Numbered from the stretch's first letter, positions 15,830-24,363 are shown. The stretch is 41,847 nt of DNA from Clostridiales bacterium (GCA_015056175.1 SVGT01000017.1:1-41847); one strand, 5' to 3'. Notes: generated from the letters alone by a model not told the origin. Program-made: numbers and translations.

Positions 15830-17014
15830 TTGAAAAAGCACGGAAACAAAAAGGATTATACGGATGAATCCCTGCGGGAGGAAAGGCGCTACGGCATTTA
15901 CTGGTACTCCTGGCTGTGGCACCTCATCCGGCCGCTGGCCATCGGTCTGTGCGTACTGGTGGTGGTAGCGGGCGTTGCCATGGGCGCATGGAACACATTG
16001 TACCGCAGCTTTTTTGCCCCTGTGGACGAGCAGGATCAAACCCAGGTCCCCTTCACCGTGGAAAGCGGCTCCAGTTTGTCCAAGGTAGCACGGAATCTGG
16101 AGGAAAAGGGACTGGTGCGCAACAGCACGGTGTTCAAGTATTACGCCGATTTTCTGGGCTACGGGCAGAAGATCCAGGCGGGCGATTATGTGCTGGATAA
16201 ATCCATGTCCCTTTCCGCCATCGCAGATCTTCTGACCACCGGCGACGGCAACCCCATCACCCGCAATATCACCCTGATCCCCGGCTGGACCATTCAGGAA
16301 TTTGCCGATTATCTGGTTAGTCAGGGCGCCCTGCCAAACACCCAGGAATTCCTGGCGCTGTGCAAAACGGGCACCGAGTTTGACGCCTACTACTACATCC
16401 ACGACGTGCTCAATGCCAACGCCGCCGCGCGCATCTACGTGCTGGAGGGGTATCTGGCTCCCGATACCTACGAGGTATACACCAGCGCCGGCGCTTCCGA
16501 CATCATTAAGAAGCTTTTGTCCCAGACCGAAAAGGTGTTCAGCGAGGAATATCACCTGCGGGCGGAGGAACTGGGCATGACCATGGATCAGGTGCTGACG
16601 CTGGCCTCCATGGTGGAAAAGGAAGCCAAGGCCGGCGATTTTGCCAGGGTTTCCGCCATCTTCCACAACCGTTTGCAAATGGGCATGACGCTTGGCAGCG
16701 ACGTGACCATCAAGTACTTAAGCGGCACCAAGCGCATGGCGCTGACGGGCAGCGATCTGCAGGTGGATTCCCCCTACAATACCTATCAGCACAAGGGTCT
16801 GCCTCCGGGGCCTGTGTGCAGCCCCTCCCAGGCCGCCATCCACGCGGCGCTGTACCCGGATGAGACCTTCCTGGCGGAAAAGTATCTCTACTTCTGCTCC
16901 AAGGATCCCTCCACGGGCGAACTGTACTTTAGCCGCACCCTGGAAGAGCACGAGCGGGCGGTGGAGATCTACGCACCGCTTTGGGAAGCCTACGATCAGA
17001 GCCAGGGCTACTAA
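15830..17014 (+). CDS. mltG: Endolytic transglycosylase MltG
   Basis: A 394-residue protein: a short cytoplasmic N-terminus, one membrane segment (about residues 33-55), a LysM-like region, and the YceG catalytic domain. The catalytic glutamate is E263 in LASMVEKEAK. Further family motifs are LEGYLAPDTYEV and NTYQHKGLPPGP, with the standard ending. MltG cuts nascent peptidoglycan strands in the membrane-proximal wall. The start is TTG at 15830, six bases after AGGAGGG, a good site with a non-ATG codon. It sits downstream of the YlbF-family gene. Confidence 0.93.
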   Translation: MKKHGNKKDYTDESLREERRYGIYWYSWLWHLIRPLAIGLCVLVVVAGVAMGAWNTLYRSFFAPVDEQDQTQVPFTVESGSSLSKVARNLEEKGLVRNSTVFKYYADFLGYGQKIQAGDYVLDKSMSLSAIADLLTTGDGNPITRNITLIPGWTIQEFADYLVSQGALPNTQEFLALCKTGTEFDAYYYIHDVLNANAAARIYVLEGYLAPDTYEVYTSAGASDIIKKLLSQTEKVFSEEYHLRAEELGMTMDQVLTLASMVEKEAKAGDFARVSAIFHNRLQMGMTLGSDVTIKYLSGTKRMALTGSDLQVDSPYNTYQHKGLPPGPVCSPSQAAIHAALYPDETFLAEKYLYFCSKDPSTGELYFSRTLEEHERAVEIYAPLWEAYDQSQGY

Positions 17015-17027
17015 AACAAACCAATCA

Positions 17028-17055
17028 AAAAAGCCCCCTTCAAGGGGGCTTTGCT
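17028..17055. terminator. Bidirectional intrinsic terminator
   Basis: AAAGCCCCC (17030-17038) with GGGGGCTTT (17044-17052), loop TTCAA, A run on the left and T-rich on the right. Shared by mltG and the convergent nucleotidyltransferase gene. Confidence 0.85.
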
Positions 17056-17069
17056 TTATGCTTTTTGTT

Positions 17070-17987
17070 TTAGTCCCACAGGTTTTCGGTGTACTGACCG
17101 GCCTTCTTCATATCGGCAATGGCCTTCTTGACACCGTCCAGATCCTGCTTGTAGGTAACCCCGTACCACTTGTCCAGCGTGGGCAGCACGCTTACCTTGG
17201 CTGCGCCCTTTTCAATGAGCAGGTGGGGCACAAAGGGCAGGAAGTATTCGCACTTTTCCGGATTCTTTTCCAGGTTTTCCTTCAGGAAGGGGGCAAAGTT
17301 CTCCTCCAGATCCTTCATAAAGCCGTGGCCAAAGCCCCACATGTTCATGCTGACCAGCGTGCCCTTGGGGAGGAAGGTGTAGGTGGTGCCGCCGTCTTCG
17401 GTAAAGCGGGCGCCGCCCTCAAAGGGACTGATAGCCGTACGCTCGGTGATCTCGGTCAGGTAGCCCATTTCGTTCACCTTGCACACGCCGCGGGACACTG
17501 TGCCGTTTTCGGTGAGGGTGTTTTCCACCTGGAAGCCCACCATGGCATGGTTATGGTCGTTGGCCTTTTCGGTGAGGAAGCGGTAGATGCTTTCATAGGC
17601 GCTGCGGCCGTAAAAATCGTCCGCGTTGATGACGGCAAAGGGGCCGTCCACCACGTCCCTGGCGCACAGCGCGGCATGGGCGGTGCCCCAGGGCTTTTTG
17701 CGGCATTCGGGGATCTGAACGCCTTCGGGCAGGAAGCGATCCAGCGTCTGGAAGGCGTACACCACTTCCATATACTTTTCGATGCGGGAGCCGATGGCCG
17801 CATGGAAATTGTCCTTCATAAAGGGCTGGATGATGAATACCACCTTGTCAAAACCGGCGCGGTGGGCGTCGTAAAGAGAATAATCGATGATCAGGTGGCC
17901 CTGCTCATCCACAGGGGTAACCTGCTTGTCGCCGCCAAAGCGGCTGGCCAGACCGGCCGCCATAATTACAAGAGTAGGCTTGATCAT
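17070..17987 (-). CDS. NTP-dependent sugar-phosphate nucleotidyltransferase family protein
   Basis: A 305-residue protein. The N-terminus VIMAAGLASRFGGDKQ is the nucleotide-binding signature of sugar nucleotidyltransferases, and FAVINADDFYG holds the metal-binding aspartate. Such enzymes transfer an NMP to a sugar 1-phosphate. The exact sugar cannot be told; the protein lacks the left-handed beta-helix of GlmU, and has an unusual C-terminal half with MNMWGFGHGFM. The start is ATG 17987 after AAGGAG; the longer frame to 18065 runs into the promoter region. It is a single gene with its own promoter, divergent from the NlpC/P60-like gene. Confidence 0.8.
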   Translation of the reverse strand: MIKPTLVIMAAGLASRFGGDKQVTPVDEQGHLIIDYSLYDAHRAGFDKVVFIIQPFMKDNFHAAIGSRIEKYMEVVYAFQTLDRFLPEGVQIPECRKKPWGTAHAALCARDVVDGPFAVINADDFYGRSAYESIYRFLTEKANDHNHAMVGFQVENTLTENGTVSRGVCKVNEMGYLTEITERTAISPFEGGARFTEDGGTTYTFLPKGTLVSMNMWGFGHGFMKDLEENFAPFLKENLEKNPEKCEYFLPFVPHLLIEKGAAKVSVLPTLDKWYGVTYKQDLDGVKKAIADMKKAGQYTENLWD

Positions 17988-18036
17988 GGTAAACTCCTTC
18001 CGGAACGCAAGGGCGTCCGTACATGTTATTATCCTT

Positions 18037-18065
18037 ATTATACCTCCGGAAAGTTTACAGCGCAA
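18037..18065 (-). promoter_or_regulatory. Promoter of the nucleotidyltransferase gene
   Basis: Minus-strand TTGCGC (18065-18060), 17 bases, TATAAT (18042-18037). It ends four bases from the -35 of the divergent promoter, so the two polymerase sites must compete. Confidence 0.6.
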
Positions 18066-18068
18066 GCG

Positions 18069-18097
18069 TTGACAGGGCGTTTTTCCTATTTTATAAT
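18069..18097 (+). promoter_or_regulatory. Consensus promoter of the NlpC/P60-like gene
   Basis: TTGACA (18069-18074), 17 bases, TATAAT (18092-18097): a perfect housekeeping promoter. Confidence 0.85.
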
Positions 18098-18130
18098 GGA
18101 AACGATTGGTACGAAGGGAGAACTATACCG

Positions 18131-18979
18131 ATGAAAAGAATTCTTTCGCTGACGCTGCTGCTTGTCATGCTGTGCATGTGCGTCCCCGGCCATGCCCTCA
18201 TCGAGCGCAACGAATACCTGGACGTAGCCTTTACCTGCCTGGAAAAGGGCAACCCCTTCCTGGAGCGCTATAACGAACTGACGGGCGCGGATATCCAGCC
18301 CATCGTGGACTGCGGCGTGCCCTACTTTTTCGGCGGCCAGAACGTGGATAACCTCTTTAAGGTGATGAAGCTGCGGGAGGACTCCACCTACGGCAAGACC
18401 GGCGAAAAGCAGTTGGTGGGCTTTGACTGCATCGGCTTTACCCGCTGGATTCAGGACGAGGTGGGCGACAAGCGCTCCCCCAGCCTCTACGATATGCTCA
18501 ACAAATGGGGCCAGTACGGCAAGTACATGCTCAACGACCTGAAGGAAGAAACGGATTTTACCAAGGTCGCTCAGCAGCTTCAGATCGGCGATTTCCTGGT
18601 GGGCAACATCAAGGGCCGCCACATCCTCATGTTCATGGGCACGCTGCGTGATTACGGCTATACCGAGGATACCGCAGGCGACCTGGGTGAATACCTGGAT
18701 TACCCCCTGTTCATCAACTGCGGCAACGATCCCAACTACATCGCCCGCACCCAGAAATATCTGGAGGAAAACGATAAGGCCTATGCCGATCCCAACCGCG
18801 GGGGCGTGACCGTATCCATCGCCGGCCTCACCTACGAGGGCGCGCCCCACATGCGCGACGACGGCGCCAAGCCCTTCTACTACTACGATCTCAACGGCTA
18901 CCAGGTATCCGTGTACGATCTGACGGTGGCCACCTCCTTCCGCTACTGGCGCACGGTGGAATCCGACAAAACCCGCTGA
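18131..18979 (+). CDS. Exported NlpC/P60-like papain-fold protein
   Basis: A 282-residue protein with a type I signal peptide (cleavage likely after GHA near residue 22). The mature part has VPYFFGGQN, then GFDCIGF with the candidate nucleophile C100, and a later GDFLVGNIKGRHILMFMG with H164. This Cys...His order and the flanking words match NlpC/P60 cell-wall peptidases, which cut peptide stems of peptidoglycan. No SH3 or other wall-binding domain is fused, so targeting is unclear. The start ATG 18131 follows AAGGGAG. It has its own strong promoter. A related amidase-like or transglutaminase-like role cannot be excluded. Confidence 0.7.
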   Translation: MKRILSLTLLLVMLCMCVPGHALIERNEYLDVAFTCLEKGNPFLERYNELTGADIQPIVDCGVPYFFGGQNVDNLFKVMKLREDSTYGKTGEKQLVGFDCIGFTRWIQDEVGDKRSPSLYDMLNKWGQYGKYMLNDLKEETDFTKVAQQLQIGDFLVGNIKGRHILMFMGTLRDYGYTEDTAGDLGEYLDYPLFINCGNDPNYIARTQKYLEENDKAYADPNRGGVTVSIAGLTYEGAPHMRDDGAKPFYYYDLNGYQVSVYDLTVATSFRYWRTVESDKTR

Positions 18980-19028
18980 AATACGCCATCAACAGACGCT
19001 TGCAATATTTTTTTCACAAATGCGTCTA

Positions 19029-19057
19029 TTGAAATCGTCTGCATATGATGCTATAAT
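19029..19057 (+). promoter_or_regulatory. Promoter of the BMP binding-protein gene
   Basis: TTGAAA (19029-19034), 17 bases, TATAAT (19052-19057) with an upstream TGC, so both -35 and extended -10 elements are present. An AGACGC/GCGTCT inverted repeat (18994-18999, 19022-19027) lies just before it. Confidence 0.75.
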
Positions 19058-19116
19058 GCAATCGACGGCGCATGAAGCGCCAACGGATCTACTATATTTT
19101 ACAGGAGGAACTCTCA

Positions 19117-20232
19117 ATGAAGAAGCTGAGCCTCATCGCCCTGCTGACCGCTCTGGTCATGGTTCTGGGCATGATCCCCATGACTGCTATGGCTGAAGGC
19201 GACAAGATCGCTCTGGTGACCGACGTGGGCACCATCGACGACGAATCCTTCAACCAGGCCTGCTGGCAGGCTGTGGAAGCCTATGCTACCGCCAACAACA
19301 TCCCCTACGTGTACTATCAGCCCACCGCTGACAGCACCGACGCCCGTCTGCAGTCCATCGACCAGGCCGTGGCCGAAGGCGCTACCGTCATCGTTATGCC
19401 CGGCTACCTGTTCGGCGCTACGCTGGTGACCTGCATGGAAGACTATCCCGAAGTGAAGTTCATCGCTGTTGACGTTGCCGCCGGCGACCTGACCCTGGAC
19501 TATGTCACTTACGTGGAACCCTCCGCCAACACCGTGTGCCTGACCTTCTCTGAAGAACAGGCCGGTTACCTGGCCGGTTACGCTGCTGTGAAGGACGGCT
19601 ACACCAAGCTGGGCTTCCTGGGCGGCATGGCTGTTCCCGCCGTGATCCGTTACGGCTACGGCTTTGTGCAGGGCGCTGACGCTGCTGCCAAGGAACTGAA
19701 CGCCAACATCGAAATCAACTACACCTACGGCGGCCAGTTCCAGGGCTCTCCCGAAATCACCGCCAAGATGGAAGGCTGGTATCAGGCCGGCACCGAAATC
19801 GTGTTCGCTTGCGGCGGCGGCATCTACACCTCCGCTGTGGAAGCTGCCACCAAGGCCGGCGGCATGGTCATCGGCGTTGACGTTGACCAGAACTACATCG
19901 GCGTCAAGGGCGTTGCCGAAGAGCAGTACACCTACAACCCCTTCGTGACCTCCGCTATGAAGGGCCTGCAGAACGTGACCGAGACCGTGCTTGGCGAACT
20001 GTTTGCCGGCAACTGGGACACCTACAGCGGCCAGATCAAGAACTACTCCCTGGCTGAAGGCGAATACGTGGGCCTGCCCACCGCCGAAAGCAGCTGGTGC
20101 TTCAAGACCTTCACCGTGGAAGAATACGAAACCGTGAAGAACGCCATCAAGGAAGGCACCGTGGTTGTCAACAACAACACCGAAGCCGAACCCGAAGTGT
20201 CCGAATTCACCGCCGTCAACTACATCGCGTAA
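19117..20232 (+). CDS. BMP family ABC transporter substrate-binding protein
   Basis: A 371-residue exported protein of the basic membrane protein (PnrA/BmpA) family, which binds nucleosides. The pattern is IALVTDVGTIDDESFNQACW at the N-terminus, GYLAGYAAV in the middle and GVDVDQNYIG later. The signal peptide ends in AMA at residues 24-26, with no lipobox cysteine, although Gram-positive members are normally lipoproteins. Codon use differs from neighbours, with frequent GCT and GTT, as in highly expressed genes. The ribosome-binding site is AGGAGG at 19103-19108. It is the first gene of the transporter operon, and a terminator directly after it should give it more transcript than the other components. 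Nucleoside specificity is inferred from the family. Confidence 0.9.
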   Translation: MKKLSLIALLTALVMVLGMIPMTAMAEGDKIALVTDVGTIDDESFNQACWQAVEAYATANNIPYVYYQPTADSTDARLQSIDQAVAEGATVIVMPGYLFGATLVTCMEDYPEVKFIAVDVAAGDLTLDYVTYVEPSANTVCLTFSEEQAGYLAGYAAVKDGYTKLGFLGGMAVPAVIRYGYGFVQGADAAAKELNANIEINYTYGGQFQGSPEITAKMEGWYQAGTEIVFACGGGIYTSAVEAATKAGGMVIGVDVDQNYIGVKGVAEEQYTYNPFVTSAMKGLQNVTETVLGELFAGNWDTYSGQIKNYSLAEGEYVGLPTAESSWCFKTFTVEEYETVKNAIKEGTVVVNNNTEAEPEVSEFTAVNYIA

Positions 20233-20243
20233 GTTGTACATCC

Positions 20244-20273
20244 GGCGCTCTGCTTTTGCAGGGCGCCTTTTTT
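20244..20273 (+). terminator. Intrinsic terminator inside the BMP transporter operon
   Basis: A 10-bp stem (GGCGCTCTGC at 20244-20253 with GCAGGGCGCC at 20258-20267, one G-U pair), a TTTT loop and six T. It should stop most transcripts after the binding-protein gene. Confidence 0.9.
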
Positions 20274-20274
20274 G

Positions 20275-20303
20275 TTGCAAAAGAGCGGCTTTTCATGTAT
20301 AAT
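20275..20303 (+). promoter_or_regulatory. Second promoter of the BMP transporter operon
   Basis: TTGCAA (20275-20280), 17 bases, TATAAT (20298-20303), directly behind the terminator, giving the ATPase and permeases their own supply. Confidence 0.7.
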
Positions 20304-20344
20304 GATGCTAACAAAATCCGCAAACCCTTAAGGAGCGATGCTTT

Positions 20345-21907
20345 TTGAACGATTACGTCATTGAGATGCTCAACATCACCAAGACCTTTCCCGGCATCAA
20401 GGCCAATGACAATATCACCCTGCAGCTTCGCCGGGGCGAAATCCACGCCCTGCTCGGCGAAAACGGCGCCGGCAAAAGCACGCTGATGAGCGTGCTCTTT
20501 GGCCTGTATCAGCCCGACGAAGGCGTGATCAAAAAGGACGGCAAAACCGTTACCATCAATAACCCCAACGACGCCAACGACCTGCACATCGGCATGGTGC
20601 ATCAGCACTTCAAACTGGTGGAGGTCTTTTCCGTGCTGGATAATATCATCCTGGGCGCAGAGGATACCAAGGCAGGCTTCCTCAAAAAGAAGGAAGCCCG
20701 CAAAAAGGTGATGGCCCTCAGCGACAAGTACGGCCTCAAGGTGGATCCCGACGCCATCATTGAGGATATTTCCGTGGGCATGCAGCAGCGCGTGGAGATC
20801 CTCAAGATGCTCTACCGCGATAACGATATCCTGATCCTGGACGAGCCCACCGCCGTGCTCACCCCCCAGGAGATCGACGAATTGATGGGCATCATGCGCG
20901 AGTTTGCAAAGGAAGGCAAGTCCATCCTGTTTATCACCCACAAGCTCAACGAGATCATGGCCGTGGCCGACCGCTGCACCGTGCTGCGCAAGGGCAAGTA
21001 CATGGGCACGGTGGATATCAAGGACACCACCAAGGAGGAGCTCTCCCGCATGATGGTGGGCAGGAATGTATCCTTCACCGTGGAAAAGAAGGATAAGCTG
21101 GCGAAAAACGTGGTGCTGGAAGTGCGCAACGTGACCGTGCCCAGCAAACTGCACAAGCATGACGCCGTCAGGAACGTATCCTTTGAGGTGCGGGCGGGCG
21201 AAATTGTGTGCCTGGCCGGCATCGAGGGCAACGGACAGACCGAGTTTGTGCAGGCGCTCACAGGCCTGGAAAAGATGAGCGACGGCCGCATCAAGCTGTC
21301 CGGCAGAGATATCACCCGCGCCTCCATCCGTCAGCGGGCGCTTGCGGGCGTGAGCCACATCCCGGAGGATCGCCACAAGCACGGCCTGGTGCTGGATTAT
21401 ACGCTGGAAGAAAACCTGGTTTTGCAGCGCTATTTTGAGCCCAAATTCCAGCACGGCGGCTTTATCGACAAAAAGGCTGTCCGCGAATACGCCGATAAGC
21501 TGATCGACGAATACGACATCCGCTCCGGTCAGGGCCCCGTGACGATGGCCCGCTCCATGTCCGGCGGCAACCAGCAAAAGGCCATCATCGGCCGCGAGAT
21601 TGACCGCGGAACGCCGCTGCTCATCGCCGTGCAGCCCACCCGCGGCCTGGACGTGGGCGCCATTGAATACATCCACAAGCAGCTGGTGCGCGTGCGCGAC
21701 GCAGGCTGCGCCGTGCTCCTGGTATCGCTGGAACTGGACGAAGTGATGAACGTTTCCGACCGCATTCTGGTGATGTACGAGGGCGAACTGGTGGGCGAAT
21801 TTGATCCCAAGTACGCAACCGTTCAGGAGCTGGGCCTGTACATGGCCGGCGCCCGTCGCCAGAGCCGCTTCGGCGGAAAGGAAGAGGAGGAATATGACGA
21901 TGAATAA
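20345..21907 (+). CDS. BMP-type nucleoside ABC transporter, double ATP-binding protein
   Basis: A 520-residue protein with two ABC domains. The first is complete: Walker A GENGAGKS (residues 38-45), signature SVGMQQR, Walker B LILDEPTAVLTPQE. The second is degenerate at Walker A (GIEGNGQTE) but keeps SGGNQQK and a late AVQPTRGLDVG. This arrangement is typical of the RbsA/YufO class that powers sugar and nucleoside importers. The start is TTG 20345 with AGGAG nine bases before it; the nearby ATG at 20338 is out of frame. It overlaps the first permease gene by 8 bases. Confidence 0.93.
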   Translation: MNDYVIEMLNITKTFPGIKANDNITLQLRRGEIHALLGENGAGKSTLMSVLFGLYQPDEGVIKKDGKTVTINNPNDANDLHIGMVHQHFKLVEVFSVLDNIILGAEDTKAGFLKKKEARKKVMALSDKYGLKVDPDAIIEDISVGMQQRVEILKMLYRDNDILILDEPTAVLTPQEIDELMGIMREFAKEGKSILFITHKLNEIMAVADRCTVLRKGKYMGTVDIKDTTKEELSRMMVGRNVSFTVEKKDKLAKNVVLEVRNVTVPSKLHKHDAVRNVSFEVRAGEIVCLAGIEGNGQTEFVQALTGLEKMSDGRIKLSGRDITRASIRQRALAGVSHIPEDRHKHGLVLDYTLEENLVLQRYFEPKFQHGGFIDKKAVREYADKLIDEYDIRSGQGPVTMARSMSGGNQQKAIIGREIDRGTPLLIAVQPTRGLDVGAIEYIHKQLVRVRDAGCAVLLVSLELDEVMNVSDRILVMYEGELVGEFDPKYATVQELGLYMAGARRQSRFGGKEEEEYDDE

Positions 21908-23042
21908 GCGCCGTATTGCATCCGGACTGCAAATGCTTTTGTCCGCGCTGGTCTGCATCCTGGTGGGTCTTGTCATCGGCTTTCTGGTGCTGACCGTGCT
22001 CAGCTACACCTCTCTTGCCGCGGCAGGACAGCCCTTCACCATGGGCGACGTGATTACCCAGGCCTACAACAGCGGCTTTAAACAGCTGCTGATGGGCGGC
22101 TTCTATCTGGCGCCCCGCGCCGTGCGCAACGAGATCGCCCTGACCGCGCCGCTGATCATGACCGGCCTTTCCGTGGGCTTTGCGTTTAAGACGGGTCTTT
22201 TCAACATCGGCGCTGCCGGCCAGTACGCCGTGGGCGCCTTCGGCGGTCTTTTGTTCTCCCTGGTCTTCAAGCTGCCGTGGTATTTGTGCCTGGTGGGCGC
22301 CGCCCTGTTTGGCGCGCTGTGGGGCGCCATCCCCGGCATCTTCAAGGCGTATTTGAACATCAACGAAGTGATTACTTCCATCATGTTCAACTGGATCGGT
22401 CTGTATGCGGTCAATACGCTGACCTACATGGGCGGCAACAGCCCCATGTATAACCTGAAGACCACCAAAACCTGGCCCGTCGCGGCCGTTTCTCCCCAGT
22501 CCGCCATTCCGGATCTGGGCACCACCTACTTTAAGAAACCCGCTACCATTGCCATTTTCCTGGCGGTGGCCGTGGCGCTCATCCTCTACGTGGTGCTCAA
22601 CAAAACCACCTTCGGCTACGAGCTGAAGGCCTGCGGCTACAGCAAAACGGCCGCCAAGTACGCCGGCATCAACGAAAAGCGGAACATCGTGCTCTCCATG
22701 ACCATTTCCGGCGCACTGGCCGGCTTTGGCGCAGGTCTTTACTACCTGTCCGGCGTGGCCGAATGGCAGCCCCTGGTATCCACCGTGCTGCCCGGCATGG
22801 GCTTTGACGGTATCTCGGTGGCGCTGCTGGCCTCCAGCAACCCCCTGGGCATCATCTTCTCCGCCCTGTTCATCTCCCACATTTCCACCGGCGGCGGCAT
22901 GATGAACGCCGGCATGTTCCCGCCCGAGATCGCCGACGTGATCTCCGGCGTGATCATTTACCTGTGCGCCTTCATGATGCTCTTCCGCACCGCACTTTCC
23001 AAACTGTTTACCCGCAAAAAGGGCAAAGGAGGGAACGAATAA
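21900..23042 (+). CDS. ABC transporter permease, BMP/nucleoside type (first)
   Basis: A 380-residue membrane protein of the BPD_transp_2 family: a long N-terminal anchor, then about eight further hydrophobic segments. Typical words are GFAFKTGLFNIGAAGQY and the coupling region LNKTTFGYELKACGYSKTAA. Pairs with the second permease to form the channel. The start is ATG 21900, nine bases after AGGAGG; ATG 21894 would be only three bases from that site. The start lies inside the end of the ATPase gene and the stop overlaps the second permease start (TAATG). Confidence 0.92.
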   Translation: MNKRRIASGLQMLLSALVCILVGLVIGFLVLTVLSYTSLAAAGQPFTMGDVITQAYNSGFKQLLMGGFYLAPRAVRNEIALTAPLIMTGLSVGFAFKTGLFNIGAAGQYAVGAFGGLLFSLVFKLPWYLCLVGAALFGALWGAIPGIFKAYLNINEVITSIMFNWIGLYAVNTLTYMGGNSPMYNLKTTKTWPVAAVSPQSAIPDLGTTYFKKPATIAIFLAVAVALILYVVLNKTTFGYELKACGYSKTAAKYAGINEKRNIVLSMTISGALAGFGAGLYYLSGVAEWQPLVSTVLPGMGFDGISVALLASSNPLGIIFSALFISHISTGGGMMNAGMFPPEIADVISGVIIYLCAFMMLFRTALSKLFTRKKGKGGNE

Positions 23043-23959
23043 TGCTGCTTCTGATGAAATACACCCTCCTGTACAGCTTTGTGCTCATGCTGGTGGCGCT
23101 GGGCGGCATGTTCTCCGAGCGCAGCGGCATCATCAACATCGCCCTGGAGGGCATCATGGTGATCGGCGGCCTGGTGGGCGTGCTGGCCACCAATATGATG
23201 GCCTCCGCCTCCCCCGCCATGGTGGTGCTGGTATCGATTGCGGCGGCGGGCGCTGCAGGCATCCTGTACTCCCTGCTGCTGGCCTTTGCCTCCATTAACC
23301 TCAAGGCCGATCAGACCATCGGCGGCACGGCGCTGAACATCCTGGCCACCGCCATTGCCATGGTCATTGCCAAGCGCATCAACGGCACCCAGAGCCCCAA
23401 GCTGGATTACTACAACGGCCCCTTCATTTTCGATGTGGGCGGCCTGACGCTGAACGTGTTCATCGTGCTGGGCGCGGTGCTTCTGATCGTCGCCTACGTG
23501 CTTTTGTACAAGACCCGTCTGGGCCTGCGCCTCCGCTCCTGCGGCGAGCATCCCCAGGCCGCCGACAGCGTGGGCATCAACGTGTACAAAATGCGCTATA
23601 CCGGCGTGATCTTTTCCGGTCTGCTGGGCGGCATCGGCGGCTTTGCCTACATCGCCCCCGCCGTGCAGAGCTGGAACTTTGAAATCGGCGTGTCCGGCAT
23701 GGGCTTCCTGGCCCTGGCGGTGATGATCTTCGGTCAGTGGAAGCCCTTCCGCATCTTCTTTGCGGCGCTGTTCTTCTCCCTGTTCCGCGCCATGGCCAAC
23801 ATTGCCGATTCCATCCCCTTCCTGGCCCAATTGCACTGGCCCAAGGAGATCTACAACATGATGCCCTTCATCGCCTCCATGGTGGTGCTGGCTCTCACCA
23901 GCAAAAAGAGCCGCGCCCCCAAGGCCGAGGGCGTTCCCTACGACAAGGGCATGCGATAA
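23042..23959 (+). CDS. ABC transporter permease, BMP/nucleoside type (second)
   Basis: A 305-residue membrane protein, shorter than its partner because it lacks the extended N-terminus. Family words are ERSGIINIALEGIMVIGG and YKTRLGLRLRSCGEHPQAADSV split around the coupling helix. The start ATG overlaps the previous stop by one base and follows AAAGGAGGG. A strong terminator ends the operon. The two permeases and the double ATPase form a complete importer with the binding protein at 19117. Confidence 0.92.
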   Translation: MLLLMKYTLLYSFVLMLVALGGMFSERSGIINIALEGIMVIGGLVGVLATNMMASASPAMVVLVSIAAAGAAGILYSLLLAFASINLKADQTIGGTALNILATAIAMVIAKRINGTQSPKLDYYNGPFIFDVGGLTLNVFIVLGAVLLIVAYVLLYKTRLGLRLRSCGEHPQAADSVGINVYKMRYTGVIFSGLLGGIGGFAYIAPAVQSWNFEIGVSGMGFLALAVMIFGQWKPFRIFFAALFFSLFRAMANIADSIPFLAQLHWPKEIYNMMPFIASMVVLALTSKKSRAPKAEGVPYDKGMR

Positions 23960-23970
23960 CCAAACGCATA

Positions 23971-24006
23971 CAAAAAGCAGCTTCCATGCGGAGGCTGCTT
24001 TTTTAT
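23971..24006. terminator. Terminator of the BMP transporter operon
   Basis: A 14-base arm (23972-23985) pairs with 23990-24003 across a 4-base loop; flanking A and T runs make it bidirectional. The pseudogene stop codon lies inside its right edge. Confidence 0.85.
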
Positions 24007-24361
24007 TCCGTGTACAGCGGATCCATCCACCATTTGTCTGGGTTTTCCGCTATATAGCGCAGAATTTGCTGATATTCATTTTCAGTGCGGATGACCCGTT
24101 CATAGAACGACGTCTGGAATATCTTTTCCGTTCCTCCCAGGGCTCTGATCTCCCGTACCGTCAGCGATTTAAACGCACAAACCACGTCCATCAGCGTAGG
24201 GCGGGGGCTTGCTCCCGCCGCCGCATCGGCAAACCCGAATGTGACATGGATATGATTGGGCATGATCACATACTGATCCACGCTCACATGCGGGTATCTT
24301 TCCTCCAGCAAAAGCAGCTGCTTTTCTGCGATTGCGCCGTACGCTGTCAGCTGCCATACTT
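24003..24361 (-). pseudogene. Truncated REP-associated tyrosine (Y1) transposase
   Basis: The minus-strand frame encodes the C-terminal part of a Y1/IS200-like transposase of the RAYT type. The HUH motif is in YVIMPNHIH, and the catalytic-tyrosine helix is probably FYERVIRTENEYQQILRY. Upstream of the HUH motif the frame reads LTAYGAIAEKQLLLLEERYP, but then an in-frame stop at about 24361 ends it. The usual first 60 or so residues are gone and no start codon with a ribosome-binding site is visible. I read it as a 5'-truncated, probably inactive remnant. It directly adjoins an AT-rich unknown gene, so the truncation may mark an insertion boundary. Confidence 0.75.
24196..24219 (+). repeat. REP-like palindrome with 5' GTAG inside the transposase remnant
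   Basis: GTAG at 24196-24199 is followed by GGCGGGGGC-TT-GCTCCCGCC (24200-24219), a 9-bp stem with one G-U pair. REP elements recognised by RAYT proteins have a GTAG tetranucleotide at the foot of a GC-rich hairpin. Here the hairpin lies inside the coding region (GASPRPT in the protein). Confidence 0.5.
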
Positions 24362-24363
24362 AA

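Noticed and set aside
19000-19116. Purine riboswitch before the BMP transporter operon
   Set aside because: I looked for the conserved three-way junction loops and did not find them; a normal promoter lies close to the start codon.
20216-21976. Long minus-strand open frame opposite the ABC ATPase
   Set aside because: Shadow of a gene with complete Walker motifs; no recognisable domains on the minus strand.
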